A stretch of DNA of 64,000 bases from Odontocerum albicorne (GCA_949825065.1 OX463844.1:29384076-29448075), one strand, 5' to 3'. Positions 35,840 to 47,929 are shown, numbered from the stretch's first letter. Notes: generated by a model from the sequence alone, not told the origin. A program made the numbers and translations.

Positions 35840-36760
35840 TTATTTTTTTTTTGTAATCATCGTCTTTCTCGTGCTCAAGGTAGCATGCAGAAACCCTGAA
35901 CTGCCTCTAGGAGTTCGGATTGAGAGAGGCTAGCCTCTCGACCGGTTAATATTTTGGTGGGGGCCGTTCGGTGCATCAGCGATGTATTGAATTGTCTCCA
36001 CCACGGGCGTCATGAACCCGCATTAGCAGAGTTGCCGCTCCAGCATGTTCTGGTGGGCACGCGCTTCTGGCTTGGAAGGGTTCGATTGGTGCAACCGCGT
36101 GTTCTGACCCTCAGATCTTGGTTATCCTCAGGCGTCATATGCGGATTCGCGTGATTCTTGGTTCTGGTCTGGGGGCCGGGGGACGTGTCTTGCTGAAGAT
36201 CGGGCCTAACCGCGAGTGTTTCAATAACATTGTTTATTCTTTTCAGAGAGAGAATAAGAATGGATTAGAATTTCGGGGAGAGGGTTAGGTGTGAGCCTTG
36301 TGGTAGGACAGTCGTTGAACAGCCGGTTCTGCTTCGTTCTAGCTATGTTAGATTTCCTAATAGTTTAGAAGGGCTCTTTTAAAATTCCGTCTCGAAAGAG
36401 TTCTCGGTCCTTGTCTGATTACATTGGCTTGCGTAATAATTACCACTTATTATACCAAGTAGGTGGACTGTAGGGATTGTGGAAATGTGTAATGCAGTCC
36501 TTAGCGTGAGGGCTGGATTTGGGCTTGTAATGATTGATCTCTGTTCACAGTGAGGGGGAGAGGTTGACAATGGAGGAGTAGAGTCACCCGTATAAAACCT
36601 GTAAGTGTATAATTAAGTAAGTGTCCAGTGTTATCTTTAAGGGCAGCCGCGAAACAGGCTGCAGTGTTTAGTGAGAGGACGAATGGTGATTAACTAATTT
36701 GGTTGTAAACCTTTTCTCAGCATGATGTCCTGAGAGGAGGGGTGGGTTAATTATCTATTA
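35840..36760 (+). other. Retrotransposon interior without recognisable coding
   Basis: Moderately GC-rich. Short open frames (35954-36154 and the minus-strand 36379-36570) show no known protein. No pol motif (YxDD, DDE, HHCC) seen. Confidence 0.5.
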
Positions 36761-36764
36761 ACGA

Positions 36765-37190
36765 TCTACCTTTTGTGATATAGGGTGACCATGTATAATA
36801 TAATTTTGTCTTTTTTAATTAATGTGGATTCCTTTTTGTTGTTTCTGCTCTGTACTTTGATGTATCACCAGCCGGGCTTTATGTAAAAATCATTATCTCC
36901 TTGTTATTATTGACGGCTTACCTTTTTGTGATATAGGGTGACCATGTATAATATAATTTTGTTTTTTTTAATTTTTTTAATGTGGATTCCTTTTTGTTTT
37001 GTTTCTGACCTACCCTTTGATGTATCACAAGCCGTGCTTATGTAAAATCATTATCTATTTGTTCTTAGGGACGGCCTACCTTTAGTGATATAGGGTGACC
37101 ATCCATAATACTTTGTGTTATTTTAATTTTATTTGAAATTCTTTTGTTTATATCTGATCACCTTTGAAGTATACGGTGACCATGCCCTAG
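36765..37190 (+). repeat. About 150-bp repeats, four units of decreasing similarity
   Basis: The core TGATATAGGGTGACCATGTA occurs at about 36776, 36930 and 37087, with a shortened version near 37160 (TATACGGTGACCATGCC). Flanks share GTGGATTCCTTTTTGTT and TTTGATGTATCACMAGCCG words. Confidence 0.85.
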
Positions 37191-37662
37191 GTGAATTTGT
37201 CTATAATCTATTGTCTTTGTTTTTTTTTTGTTTTATTTGTTTTGTTTATTAAAATTATTTTAGGAATTGTACTCCCTGTATTATGCAATTGTTTCAGTGC
37301 TGGTTGCCCTGTGGTTAAACCAGTATTGGAAAGATAATCTTCTGTACTATTGTAAGGAGTTACCGGAGGATTGTTCCGTGCTCCTTAGTATAAGGTTATG
37401 GGCTATAGTAGATTCAGTAGTGTGTTGTCATCGTAAGGTTTCCGTGGTTTCCTTGCGGCTAGGTTCCCTTACACCAATTAGGGGTGTCCTGCAGGCAAAT
37501 GCTGACAACCGGTAAATCGGCCACGAGACCGTATCCAGTAGGGGGGACATACACCCCTTGCTCCTTATAATTGCCTACAGCTGATGTGTCTATACTCTGG
37601 GAATGATAATTTTTTTTTTTTGTTGTTTTTTTTTTTGTTTTCTTTTATAACATAAGATGGAG
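37190..37662 (+). other. Retrotransposon 3' interior and weak polypurine tract
   Basis: A frame is open at 37267-37515 but has no recognisable domain. T-rich runs (37610-37645) precede AAGATGGAG directly before the 3' LTR. That is the only candidate polypurine tract and it is short. Confidence 0.45.
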
Positions 37663-39109
37663 TGTTAGGAGTATATTTATTTTTTTTATAAAAGACGGGT
37701 GAGAAGTTTGGGATTTATCCAAAAGGAAAATAACGCGCGAAATTGATTGTTACGAGCGGAATTAAAACGTACTTTCCCTTTGTTCTGATTTTGACGGGTA
37801 AATAATGACGCATAAAATCGAGTCCGAGCGTGACGCAGTTGTAATTAGGACAAGGAATGATGCAATCATCCTTTGTTTCTGGAAGATTCTATTCCAAAAC
37901 GCGCGGTATAAAGAATTTCATCTATCACCGAGCAATTGCGTCACTTATAATAAATAATCGGATGCAAGGGCTTGATTGGTCGAATTACGGCCCGACCAAA
38001 GATTTGACGAATCAAGAGATCGCTTACAAACGTTATGGACGGGTGAAATGGCATCACGTGCGCCATGGACAGGTGAGGCGGGAAAAAGGTCGGTTCATCA
38101 TTACGAGCGGTACCGTGAGGACGACTGGTTCTGTTATTGAGACAGATCCCGGTCGGGGGAATACGAATTAATAATTAATTAATTCATTCAAGTTATCGGT
38201 CAGTTACCTTGTGTTCCGAGTTATAATCTCCTGTTGGGAGCGTACGAATTAATAATTAGTTATTTTTGTGAAAGTTCTTCCCGCACGTCAGACTAGACTT
38301 GACGCGGGGATTTATCTACGGAATAGTATTTCCAAAGAAATAATCTTGGATTATTATTGGCTCCATCGGGCGTGAAGCAAGTAAAGTTTCGAGAAACTAA
38401 GAAAAGCGGTTCTTTAAATAACTGCGGGTCTGAAATCGTTCTCCCAGGCCGAAGGGCCAGGGAAGAGTTTTGTATCGGCGCAGCGCGAAGCTTCAAAGGG
38501 ACGCTTGCGGTATCATCATCATCAGAGTCATCGTTCCGGTTTCGTTTTCGGGGAGAATCTTCTGGTTCCTCCGCAGTTCCGAGAGTATAGACATTACGCG
38601 TATTGTTCCTTATTGATATTCATGGTATTGTGGGGTGAGTGATCTCTTTTTATTGTAACCTATCATTGTTGATTTCTCCTTACCTCATAACCTTTATGTT
38701 TGTGATGAATATTGAGCGGGAATCGGTCTTTAATGCAAGCCCAAATTATTAGTCTGCCTACTCTGGTATTTTTGTAATATATATAATTTTTTCTCGGCAT
38801 TATTGCGGAGTTTTTTTTATTAAAATCTCATTGGATTAAACTAAGTATTATCACAATTTTATGTCTTTCCTTTGTTGTTCCCCTTGTCCCGGAGATAATA
38901 TCTTGGAGGCCTAGTACAAATTATTATTGAGCCCATCGCGATCTGAGACGAAAGAGTACTTGTTCTGTAATTTCTTCATATGCCGCTGAGACCCGGGTAA
39001 GTTTTATTGAGAGAGAAATAGTGTCAGAAGTGTTTAAACTATTGCTTTATTGTTGCATGGAGGCAACGCTTTCTCTCTTAATTTAGTAAAAATAGGTATA
39101 AGTCTAACA
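37663..39109 (+). repeat. 3' LTR, 1447 bp
   Basis: Starts TGTTAGGAG and ends TCTAACA. Identical to the 5' LTR over its whole length as far as I can read, apart from an A for C at about 37872. Followed by the right ATAC duplication. Confidence 0.97.
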
Positions 39110-39154
39110 ATACTCACTTCCTTTTTTTATTTCTGTAGTCGTGTATAAGTCCTT

Positions 39155-39400
39155 TAACGACTTCTACGGCCTAGTTGGTGAGACGTTTGTCTTTAGATCC
39201 GGAGGTCGTGGCTACCATTCCCGTTGATTAATATATTTTTTTTAAATGGTTCCATACTGGTTTTCACTTAAGGCATATTCAATACTTATCTGGTTGGTTG
39301 AAAGATAATGCCACGTGATTATAATCCCGCCAGGTTGTGCTATATAAGGCTAAAGTGTATTTCAATACCATATTTCTAACATTAAATATTCAAAATGTAA
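39155..39400 (+). repeat. SINE copy (family A)
   Basis: Has a tRNA-like A box (ACGGCCTAGTTGGTGAGACG), a degenerate B region, and the family body (GGTTCCATACTGGTTTTCAC ... GGTTGGTTGAAAGATAATGCC ... ATAATCCCGCCAGGTTGTGC). It lies about 45 bases beyond the LTR element. Confidence 0.75.
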
Positions 39401-39466
39401 TCTCCGATTATACCACACACACCCTGGAGTCATATTATGCAATATAAAATTACTACAAATAAAAAA

Positions 39467-39541
39467 ATGATCTATATTGGGAAAAACAAAAATGCTCTAT
39501 ATTGGGAAAAACAAAAATGATCTATATTGGGAAAAACAAAA
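39467..39541 (+). repeat. 25-bp tandem repeat, three copies
   Basis: Units ATGATCTATATTGGGAAAAA + CAAAA start at 39467, 39492 and 39517. The middle copy has GCT in place of GAT. Confidence 0.95.
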
Positions 39542-39559
39542 AATAAACTACGTATTAAA

Positions 39560-40725
39560 ATACGAATCTCGATTAGCATATTTGTTGGAGTCACCCTGCA
39601 CAAGACAAAACTGCTGGCTCCTCGCATTTTATGACTCCTCGCCGTGAAGCAGGGCCATTATGTTCCTCCGGAGTGGCTTGCCCTGACACCACGTGAAAAA
39701 ACGACACACTAAAGGACATATCGCCTAAGATATTGCTCTAACTGCACCACACAGCAGTCTCAACATTACACATAACGTTGCCGTGCTCTGATGTCGGGAC
39801 TCTAGCGTTGAACAAATATTATTCGTAATAAAGGTAAAGACATATCATTGTGTATCTTGTTGCCATTTTACTTTAGGAATATTATATGATCTCTTATTTT
39901 ATAAGTGTCCTTTTTTATTGTAACTATTCTTTTATCATTTTTTTTTATTCTTTAGTATAACTATACATGGTTATATGTGATACATCTGACAAGTGTATTG
40001 CTATACAACAATTTCTATCAATTCACCAGCTCATCTTTAATATACTTTAACTGTTTTAATTTATTAAAGAAAATAATATTAATTAAAAGTAATAAAAAAA
40101 ACAATTAATAACCAATCTCTAAACTTGAAGAAAAAAGAAGCTCATTCAAGGATAAGGATATAAAATAAAAGAAAATTAAAGTGAAAGGATATTCTGAGAA
40201 ATGAAATACTTTACCAATTCTCTCTAAAACGTAAATAAGGATGGCTCCACAGTAGCGTCGAATGAACCGAAAATGAAGTGTATGTAAAATATGGTGTAGT
40301 TTGTTGGTATGTAAAGAAATCTCCCATTGCCTGATCGAAGAGAACGCCCGTGCTCAGAAAGATAATGAAATTTTTCGTGAATATACAAGACTTGGGATTG
40401 TTGAGCGAGTAAAATAATGTCGACGGAACGTAAAGGTTCCTCTGCTGCCTGATTTTAAGTCATTTAAATCTATTTTAAAGCTCTGACACATGTTTATATA
40501 CTTCCATAGATTAAATAGAAGCTGGATGCAAACGTTTTGGAGTTTCTCCAACTCATCCAGCATCTCGTTTACATCTCAATAACACACATCTCCGTTATCA
40601 AACAATGGAAGAATAAGCCATTGTATTATTATCATCTCCTTAATAATCCTATCAGGAGTACAGAATTTCCATACATACCATTTAATCAATAATCTTCAGT
40701 TTTTAGCTTTTTATGTTATATTGTT
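39560..40725. other. Noncoding stretch
   Basis: No gene or recognisable element seen. 39590-39800 is slightly GC-richer. Confidence 0.45.
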
Positions 40726-40727
40726 TT

Positions 40728-40842
40728 ATACCAGGCATGACCCAACTTTTATCTAGACGGGCATATCTGATCGCGGACCAAAAAAATGGACCTCGTGTGC
40801 CGATCTGACCCACCGTTCGTATTTTGGCCATGCCTTTACTAT
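40728..40842. mobile_element. Small MITE-like inverted-repeat element
   Basis: The left end ACCAGGCATGACCCAACTTT and the right end TTTTGGCCATGCCTTTAC are imperfect inverted complements over about 14 bases (GGCATGACCCAA against GGCATGGCCAAA). Only about 115 bp, with no coding capacity. Superfamily undecided. Confidence 0.45.
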
Positions 40843-40849
40843 ACATTGG

Positions 40850-42255
40850 TATGTTTGTGCATATATTTTGAAAAATATGTGCACTGAATTGTCATTTTTT
40901 TGAAGATTTCATTAGGGTGTCTTAGTTTATTTTTTAATTTCAACTGTGATATAGAAACGCACTTAATTGTAGTTTGTTTTATCAACAAACAAAAAAGAAG
41001 AATATAACGTTTTCAGCCAGGTTCCTCCACAGCCTAGTACATTATGCCTTCGCATATCAGGTCGAGACTGTGAATCTCCCTATTATGATATCGGTGTATT
41101 GTGGAGAATGGCCACCTGATTTGGCTAGTCAGTTCTATTCGGACTCATTTCATCCAGTTCAACCAAGAGAACTTCTTAGGCGCTGTGATGGTTGCTAAAG
41201 TTTATGCTCTGATCAGTATACTAGTTCTCGATGTATATAACTCCCCTCCTCGATCGTTATAAGATATGGGAAGAAAAATAGAATGATATCTTTTAATGTG
41301 TAAGATGGGCGTTTGCTGTGTAGAATCCTTTGTGGACTATAAAACAGCACAGCTTTTGGCCAGTTACCAAACGACATTAACAACACATGGTCTAACGACC
41401 TAGAGCGCCTCACCTTTAATATGGTGGTTGTAGGCTGCTGTTGTATCCAAATACAAACAATCTCATCGGTCACATGGTCGTTATACCTGACACCCACCTT
41501 AGACATAACGTATTTTCATAAAACTGATTTTTTTTCTTTTAAATATTGGTAAAATGTTTGTTTATAATGACACCACAGTTTTATCAAAACGAAATAAAAT
41601 TAATTCTATAAAATCATTGAAATATTCAGTGAACTAATTATATTTATTATACTTAAAACAATATAAGAAATACAAATCTAGAAATAAAAAAACACACGAA
41701 TTTTCGGTAGCTTTTTTAAAACGTTTATTGTGTTGTATTGTAAAACACTTTCGTCGTTTATAATACCACTTGAATGTTTTATTGCCATCTGGCAACCTCT
41801 TTTTACCAACTGAAAGGTGTTCTTCAGTGAACGCAAGTATTCAGTGAAGACCAAACATGTACTCTTTTTAACATTCTGTATATCAACAGAACTTGAATCC
41901 ACAACGCTGATCTGGAAGACAGGCGTCTTATTACCTAGGTCACGGAAGGTAATGTGCTGAGGGAATTTTGAAGCTTAAGTTTCTTCTTATAAAAATATAT
42001 TTATATTTTCTGCACAAATATTTCTAGGTTTTTTATTTTCTTCTGTTATGTTTAAAACTTATCGTTTTGAACTTTTATCAACAATTATCATTATTATTCC
42101 AAAACGTAATTCCATGGGAAGCAGAACATTACTTCTCCTCAACGTTTCTCAAAAAAATTGTGGTAATTATCGGGCTGTAGATTATTTGAGAATGTATAAT
42201 CTTTGTGAATGTTAAAATTATCAGTGCTTTACAATCATTAGATGTCGTATATAAA
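40850..42255. other. Noncoding stretch with family-C tail remnant
   Basis: A minus-strand family-C tail lies at about 41755-41825 (TTATTGCCATCTGGCAACCTC). Frames at 40974-41198 and 41213-41506 are open, but I do not recognise any protein. They may be old LINE fragments. Confidence 0.4.
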
Positions 42256-42259
42256 TATA

Positions 42260-43028
42260 TTTGGTGTAAACATAAGTTGTGTCCGTTTTTTTTCAATTTA
42301 AAAATGAGCACCAAAAGTAAAACAAAAAGGTAAAGATTCAAAAAAATTTCATCACCATTTTCAAACCATTTTTCATCACCAGTAATGATACGATAAAGGG
42401 ACCTTTGTTTGTGGCCATGCGTAGCTCGATGACGCGCGAGCAAACCAGCAGAAATTGTCGAACGGTGATTTTTGTTGTTTTCACTCAAAACATGTGGAAC
42501 CCAAGCGCTGAACTTCTGGACTTTTCCCATTGATTTAGAATGACTTTATACAGTCATGTGACTACAATTCATCTGCGCAGCCAATTCGATAGAGGTTTGA
42601 AGGGGATCTTCATGAATAATATGGTTTAAGCGGTCCTCATCGAAGTCCACTGGTCGTCCGGAACGCTCCATGTCTTTCAGGTTGAAATTACCGTTTTTGA
42701 AACGCAAAAACCATCGATGAGCTGTCCTTTAATCCATAGCATCTTTATTGTACACTTCGTAAATATCGCGAGCAGCTTTGGCAGCTTTATTCCCTAGATT
42801 GAACGCGAGCAGGAGGTGTTGAAAATGCTCACTTTCGTCTACTTGACATTCCATTTTGAAGGTTTGTAATCAAATAAAATAATGTATGTAACGTAAAAGC
42901 AAACACAATATCTTGTAGAACAAAAAATTTTTTTTTGAATGACGTATTACCTTTACCATTTTGTTTTACTTTTGGTGCTCATTTTTAAATTGAAAAAAAA
43001 AACGGACACAACTTATGTTAACACCCAA
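42260..43028 (-). mobile_element. Mariner element, internally deleted, long TIRs
   Basis: A 769-bp element flanked by TA on both sides (42258-42259 and 43029-43030). The TIRs are about 60 bp and nearly identical. They share ACATAAGTTGTGTCCGTTTT, then CAATTTAAAAATGAGCACCA and AAAGTAAAACAAAA. The right one is the inverse complement of the left. A full mariner is about 1.3 kb, so the C-terminal half of the transposase gene has been lost. TIR identity suggests moderate age. Confidence 0.9.
42340..42854 (-). pseudogene. Mariner transposase N-terminal half
   Basis: Start at the ATG complementary to 42852-42854. One frame runs through the whole segment but has two in-frame stops. It contains HLLLAFNLGNKAAKAARDIY, then HRWFLRFKNGNFNLKDMERS and GRPVDFDEDRL (the first helix-turn-helix, ending in the AT-hook-like GRP). 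After the second stop it has KFSAWVPHVLSENNK (the WVPHEL linker motif) and YRIITGDEKWFEN, which includes the first catalytic Asp. The sequence then runs into the TIR, so the second and third catalytic Asp are missing. Not functional. Confidence 0.9.
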
Positions 43029-43079
43029 TATATAAAGTGACATCGCAATTGTTTGACATATGTTTATTCCCAATGATCT

Positions 43080-43590
43080 TTTTTCATTTCTGGGCGGTAC
43101 AATACAACAGTTGTCTCTGGTGGTACAATACAACAGTTGTCAACCGTCAGGTTTTGGTGGCCTTCCTAGCATTCAAAGTGCTGTGGGAATCTTGTGGGGG
43201 ACTTTATCACTGCCCATCCTATCCGCGTGGTCACGCTAATATTGCATATTTTCCAGATCCATCAGACTACATCGTCTATTTTGCAAGTCTGTCAGACGTG
43301 AGAGTTTCTAACCCTATATTTGAAAGATTTTTCCGCTATGGTTCATGGTATTTACATCTGAATAACCGAAGGAGACTCATTGTTCTAGTTACGAGTAATA
43401 ATACGAGTCGTATCTTAGACGACACAGGTCTTACAAATTATATTTTTTCTATCAACGCGCAAGTGTTTTTGTTTTTCCAGATAATATTTACTAGGCAACC
43501 AAATGATCTAGCTGCCTCATTTGTTTATTCCATCATTTCGGTGAAGAGATCGTTGTGGCTGGAGATGGTGATACCCAGGAATTGAGTTAT
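43080..43590 (-). pseudogene. LINE RT C-terminal fragment (different family)
   Basis: On the minus strand, one frame gives LGITISSHNDLFTEMME, a stop, then NEAARSFGCLVNIIWKNKNT. This corresponds to the Y-L-G-V-x-I-T-S ... E-V ... N-x-A-x-R-x-x-G-C-L-x-x-x-I-W-x-N-K block of several LINE reverse transcriptases. Further on is DHADRMGSDKVPHKIPTAL, like the H-x-x-R-M terminal region. Several stops and shifts. The plus-strand 182-residue open frame over the same bases (43037-43585) is probably a chance antisense frame. Confidence 0.6.
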
Positions 43591-43599
43591 ATTACTTGG

Positions 43600-45930
43600 C
43601 TTATTTTTTGCATCTCCTAAGCTATTTGAATATTGTTCAGCTCCTCACATTGTTTATTGAGATGCCCATAATACACTTTTTTGCTGTCAGTTATCAATCA
43701 TATTCATCATTATTTTATATTTTTGCCAAAAAGTAGTTCAATCCTCTTCAGGCATAACGTTTGAGACAAGATAAATAAGTGATGTATCTAATCGTAAATA
43801 TGTTGTTGTGAATGAAGAATATTTTGATTCTTTATTTCAATGCTCACACGATGGTGAAATGAAATGCCTTCAAAATTTTGAAAGCATTATGATTTAATCA
43901 GAGAGAGAGATCCTTCCGCTATTCTAGTCTGAAAAAAGATCAAATAATATCGCCCGTATTTGTAGCAGGGAACACAAAACAAATATTTTCAGCACATATT
44001 CTGAGAAAAACTTCTGATATTTATACCCAACTCTTGACATAGATGGTGGAAGTGTACTCTTCCTTGTATTCAAAAGTTATAATGCAATATACTCGTAAAA
44101 GCAAACGATTTCGATTGAAAAATTAAACAATTGAGTCAGTAACTTTCTACGGTCATAATATCGATAATGTTGACTTACAAATTATGTTTATATCGATAGT
44201 TAAAATATAAACGATAGTAATAATATAATTGTTGGTTGAATTTTATAAATACTACAAACTTGGAATTATGTAAATGCACTCGTAAAAAAATCACAGAATT
44301 ATACGCACTATTTCATTTATCAATTTTTTTTACTTAAATCTTCCATAAAGTCTAGTCAACAAGAACTCCAAGGTCTAGTCAGGAAGAAGCTTGTCTTCCT
44401 CGGCAGTTTTAAGTTTGATTCACGATGGTGCCTAAATCGTGCATTAAAAAAATATTTCAATTTGGTTAAGTCTACATACAAAATATTATTTCTACCTACG
44501 GCCGTATTATTAACAACCTCGCCGGCAAACAGCGAGTTGTGTGTACTCCAGTGGTTCAAAATAACCCAAATATCGTGGTCAAATACAGAAATTTCTCACA
44601 ATATCGTCTTTCGGCTAAACTTTTCTAACTAAAATCAATGAATGTAGAAAATTTATTTATTTTAATTGCAGGATCTTTTGAAAATGATATGATGAAATTA
44701 TACATTATTATCACTATGCCGATTTTTTTTTCTTTCCCATGTTAAAACGCTAATTTTATTGTTAAAATCACATATTTCAATGCAAATATGCGTCTTATCT
44801 TTGAAAGGATTTTTTTTATTGAGCTTGTATGTGAGATGACTAAACTCTTGTCTTAAAAAAATAACAGTTGGTTATTAAATTTCAAACGGAGGTTAGATTT
44901 CCTCTCTGAAAAGTCGTCTTTTGGAGGGAGTATAAATTTTGTATGAATCGTACGCTTCTGATGCGGGGATAGATTGAAACTTTTGGGTCGAGCCGAAACG
45001 GCTCTTTTTATAAGCTTTTTAAGAGAGTTTTTAGACAAGAGTTTTACAAATGAAAATTGTGCGTGTTCTTTTAAGGCCTGAAACGATCGTTTATTATTAC
45101 AAATTCAAAAATATTCTCTGAAATTTTCGGTAAATATTTTGTTTTTTAATTTTAACTCGTATTTTTTTCCTTCGCCGCCCTCTAGAAGGGAATTTTGGTT
45201 AGTCTCACTTTCACCGCTGTCAGCTGTGGTATTTAAATGAAAAGGTCACTTTGTACGCCAGACGTTTAAAAACATAAAATGGTTGAAGGAAATTGGATTT
45301 AATAAAACAAGAATTAATATTTCTAAAATTTCAGCCTTTGAATTTAACTGTTGCTCAATTTCATAAAATGTTAAAATCAATTAAATTTAATAAAACGAAC
45401 AAACTTAAGTTGCTTTTTAATTCGTGAATGCTTTTAAAAGCCACCGGACTGGACTGGTTTATTTCATGTTTATGTCAACGCAATAATTTGATGAAATCTC
45501 AATACAGGTGATTACTCCTTTGACATATTGACTAAGCCTTATAGAAAAATTGTGATTCCCAAATAAAAAACATATACGGAAAATTTGTTCTGTATTTTAT
45601 TTGATCCTTATAAGTTAAGCTTAGATAAAATCCAAAATAGAATACGATAATGCGATATTTCCGTGTTCGCTTTCATATATACACATACACCATCTTATCA
45701 TGTCAAACTCCGCAGTTTCATACGTTTCGTTAAAAACGTTTTTATGTTTCTCATATTTCTTATATTTTTTAGAGTTAAAATTTCTTCCATTACATTGTTC
45801 AATACTTTCTGTTGTCTACTTTTGCACTCTGCAGGAATTTCTTACATGTGTATTTATTTAATTTGTAATCAAGTTGTTCGATTATAAAACATATTTTTGA
45901 CGAGCAAGTAAGATAATAATTTAGTTATTT
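43600..45930. other. AT-rich noncoding stretch
   Basis: No gene or recognisable element seen on either strand. Confidence 0.5.
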
Positions 45931-45937
45931 TTTTAAT

Positions 45938-46115
45938 TTCAATGTGGCCTAGTTTTTTATGATAGATACTTGTCTTTAGACACGTAGGTACAGGTTACAT
46001 TCCATAGCAATTAATATTTTCTTCAAAGTATCAGTTAGTTTTTTTATTTATGTTTGGTTGTAAGGTATTGTCACATGATAATAAACCCGACCGGTTGTAC
46101 TGTTGACATAAAAAG
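45938..46115 (+). repeat. SINE copy (family A)
   Basis: TGTGGCCTAGTTTTTTATGA head, then the family body: GTTTGGTTGTAAGGTATTGT, CACATGATAATAAACCCGAC and CGGTTGTACTGTTGACATAA. The A box is recognisable and the B box decayed. Confidence 0.7.
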
Positions 46116-46119
46116 TACA

Positions 46120-47240
46120 TAACTTGTACAATATTCTATTGATATAAAATATTGAAATTTTTAATATACAAGTCTTCAAGAAAGTTAAAAAAGGTTCATA
46201 AAAGTCTACATTTACGAATTCGATTCAAAAAAGCGTTTTCCAATAAATACCTTAAAAAAGTTTGAAAGAAAAGCCTTCAAATCTAACACGAGGATATAAA
46301 AAACGACATAAATTTAACGTAAAAGTCAAACGGAACCACATGCAACGATTACGTTGCTTCATTCAATTCTCCTTTCAAGATCCTCGCCCCAACTTCTGAT
46401 AGTAGTCATGTTGTCTGAGTGACTTCGGGGGTGTTTCGAAAGACATCTTTTTATTACTAAATGTTGCCACCTTCATTTTTTATTCAGAGATCGGAGAAAA
46501 AGTAAGAAAGAGCTTTCGTATTATACAAATGACAGCGCAGGGAATTCTGACGGGTAAGAGAGGATTCGTAATAGAAGAAGATTCATAGTGCAATATGCTA
46601 GCCGCATTTACGAGCTTTTACTGTTTTGTATTTTTTTTTCGTTGTTGTGGAAAGGTTTTTCTTATGAGCTCGATGGGGCAAAAAATGATTTGGTTTGACG
46701 TCTTGATGCACCATAAAAGGGGAGGGTAAGAAACTGAATTTTAAAACATTATCTTTTATGTATAAATCGCGGTGAATTTCGAATATAAGACATCATTGTA
46801 CATACTCTTCTATACATATGGATTATTTAGCATGTATTTAATATTTTCAAAAAGGTCTGAATTAACTTCTACCCGACGATTTAAGTGACATAGATCATAC
46901 CCGGTTTCTTATCAACTAGGCAACGGAGGTTATTCAATAAACTATAACTACTATTTGTAATAATACTTCTCCTTTGAACATTGTATGTATTAAAGGACGG
47001 TAACTTTAAGGGAGCGGCAGATATGTTCATGTTCTTACACTCTGAATTTAATTTTTATGGATATTCATAAGTTTTTCTAGAAATATGACATTTTTTTTCA
47101 TATATTTTTTAAATGTTTTTACAAATTAAACTCAAATTATATCATCATAATAATCCTACAAGTTCCATTAAGCTATGTGTTCCTGATTGAAATAATAGGT
47201 TCAAAAAACGCTCCCATCTAAGTAGAACAACATCCTTTAC
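46120..47240. other. Noncoding stretch with a possible tRNA-like head
   Basis: No gene seen. About 46865-46935 on the minus strand resembles a degenerate tRNA-derived head (CCGTTGCCTAGTTGATAAG). 46340-46560 is somewhat GC-richer and non-repetitive. Confidence 0.35.
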
Positions 47241-47242
47241 AT

Positions 47243-47312
47243 ATTAATAGGAATCGAACTCGTATGCCCCTGATCGAAAGATTGTTACCAACTAGGCCAT
47301 AGGCGTCGTCAA
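47243..47312 (-). repeat. tRNA-like SINE head
   Basis: On the minus strand, CCTATGGCCTAGTTGGTAAC (A box) and then CGAGTTCGATTCC (B box) at tRNA spacing. No acceptor stem, so a SINE head rather than a tRNA gene. Confidence 0.65.
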
Positions 47313-47319
47313 TTTTACT

Positions 47320-47925
47320 TAATGAAGAATGTCTCAGTAGCAACTAGATTGTTTTATATACTAATAGAAAAGTAATTATGGGAATAAGAAGAGAGTTTCT
47401 TTCATGTTTATTGATTTCAACGTAAAGTAGACACTTAGGAATTATGTATCGAATACAGCATTAGCCAAATGATCCCCTCTGCTCATCTGACTGGTATCGA
47501 TTCTTTTAGTGAAAATTCAGATGAGATGTTCACATTATTGTGACTCAATTTCAACAATAACTCAACGAGTGTTGTCTTTTAGCACTAAAATCATTTGTGG
47601 ATTGTTAGCAAATACTTTTAATTTTACACTAAGACTTAATCAAAATCAATACATTTCCCAGTGTCCGCCTTGTTTTTTAACGATCCAGATTTATGTGAAG
47701 GGTTTACTAAAATTACTCTTTCTAAATAAAATTAAGATTGTAATGAAATTTTGTGTGTTTATTTGAGATACTTTATAATTTACTTAAATATGGTAACTAT
47801 GCCAGCTTATATTCTTCTCCTTGCAAGATCTGCAGGGTTTTTCTTTTTCGTTAGTTGATGGATCACAGTTCACCACTCTTCTTTTTTACGTCGTCCTTTA
47901 CTGTCCTTGCAGTGAGACTCGGAAA
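47320..47925. other. AT-rich noncoding stretch
   Basis: No gene recognised. The open frame at 47509-47766 has no coding signature. Confidence 0.45.
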
Positions 47926-47929
47926 CCAG

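Larger units (their letters stand above)
29497..39109 (+). mobile_element. Gag-only LTR retrotransposon, young insertion
   Basis: A 9613-bp element bounded by two 1447-bp direct LTRs with TG...CA ends. It is flanked by a 4-bp direct repeat, ATAC (29493-29496 and 39110-39113). The Gag type and 4-bp duplication favour the Ty3/Gypsy group. The interior (30944-37662) has an untranslated leader of about 840 bp, gag (31788-32930), a broken protease-like segment and then about 4.4 kb of tandem and segmental repeats. I found no RT, RNase H, integrase or envelope coding on either strand. The LTRs differ at one visible base, so it inserted recently. Its pol functions would have to come from a relative elsewhere. 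Confidence 0.92.

Noticed and set aside
33000..37660. pol or env genes of the LTR element
   Set aside because: No frame longer than about 100 codons and no catalytic motifs of RT, RNase H, integrase, nor a membrane-fusion type protein on either strand.
29497..39109. Segmental duplication of a host locus instead of LTRs
   Set aside because: TG...CA ends, target duplication, primer-binding-site-like sequence and Gag all fit a retrotransposon.
43037..43585. 182-residue open frame on the plus strand as a host gene
   Set aside because: The opposite strand encodes recognisable LINE RT C-terminal blocks over the same bases, and the plus-strand frame has no similarity I know.
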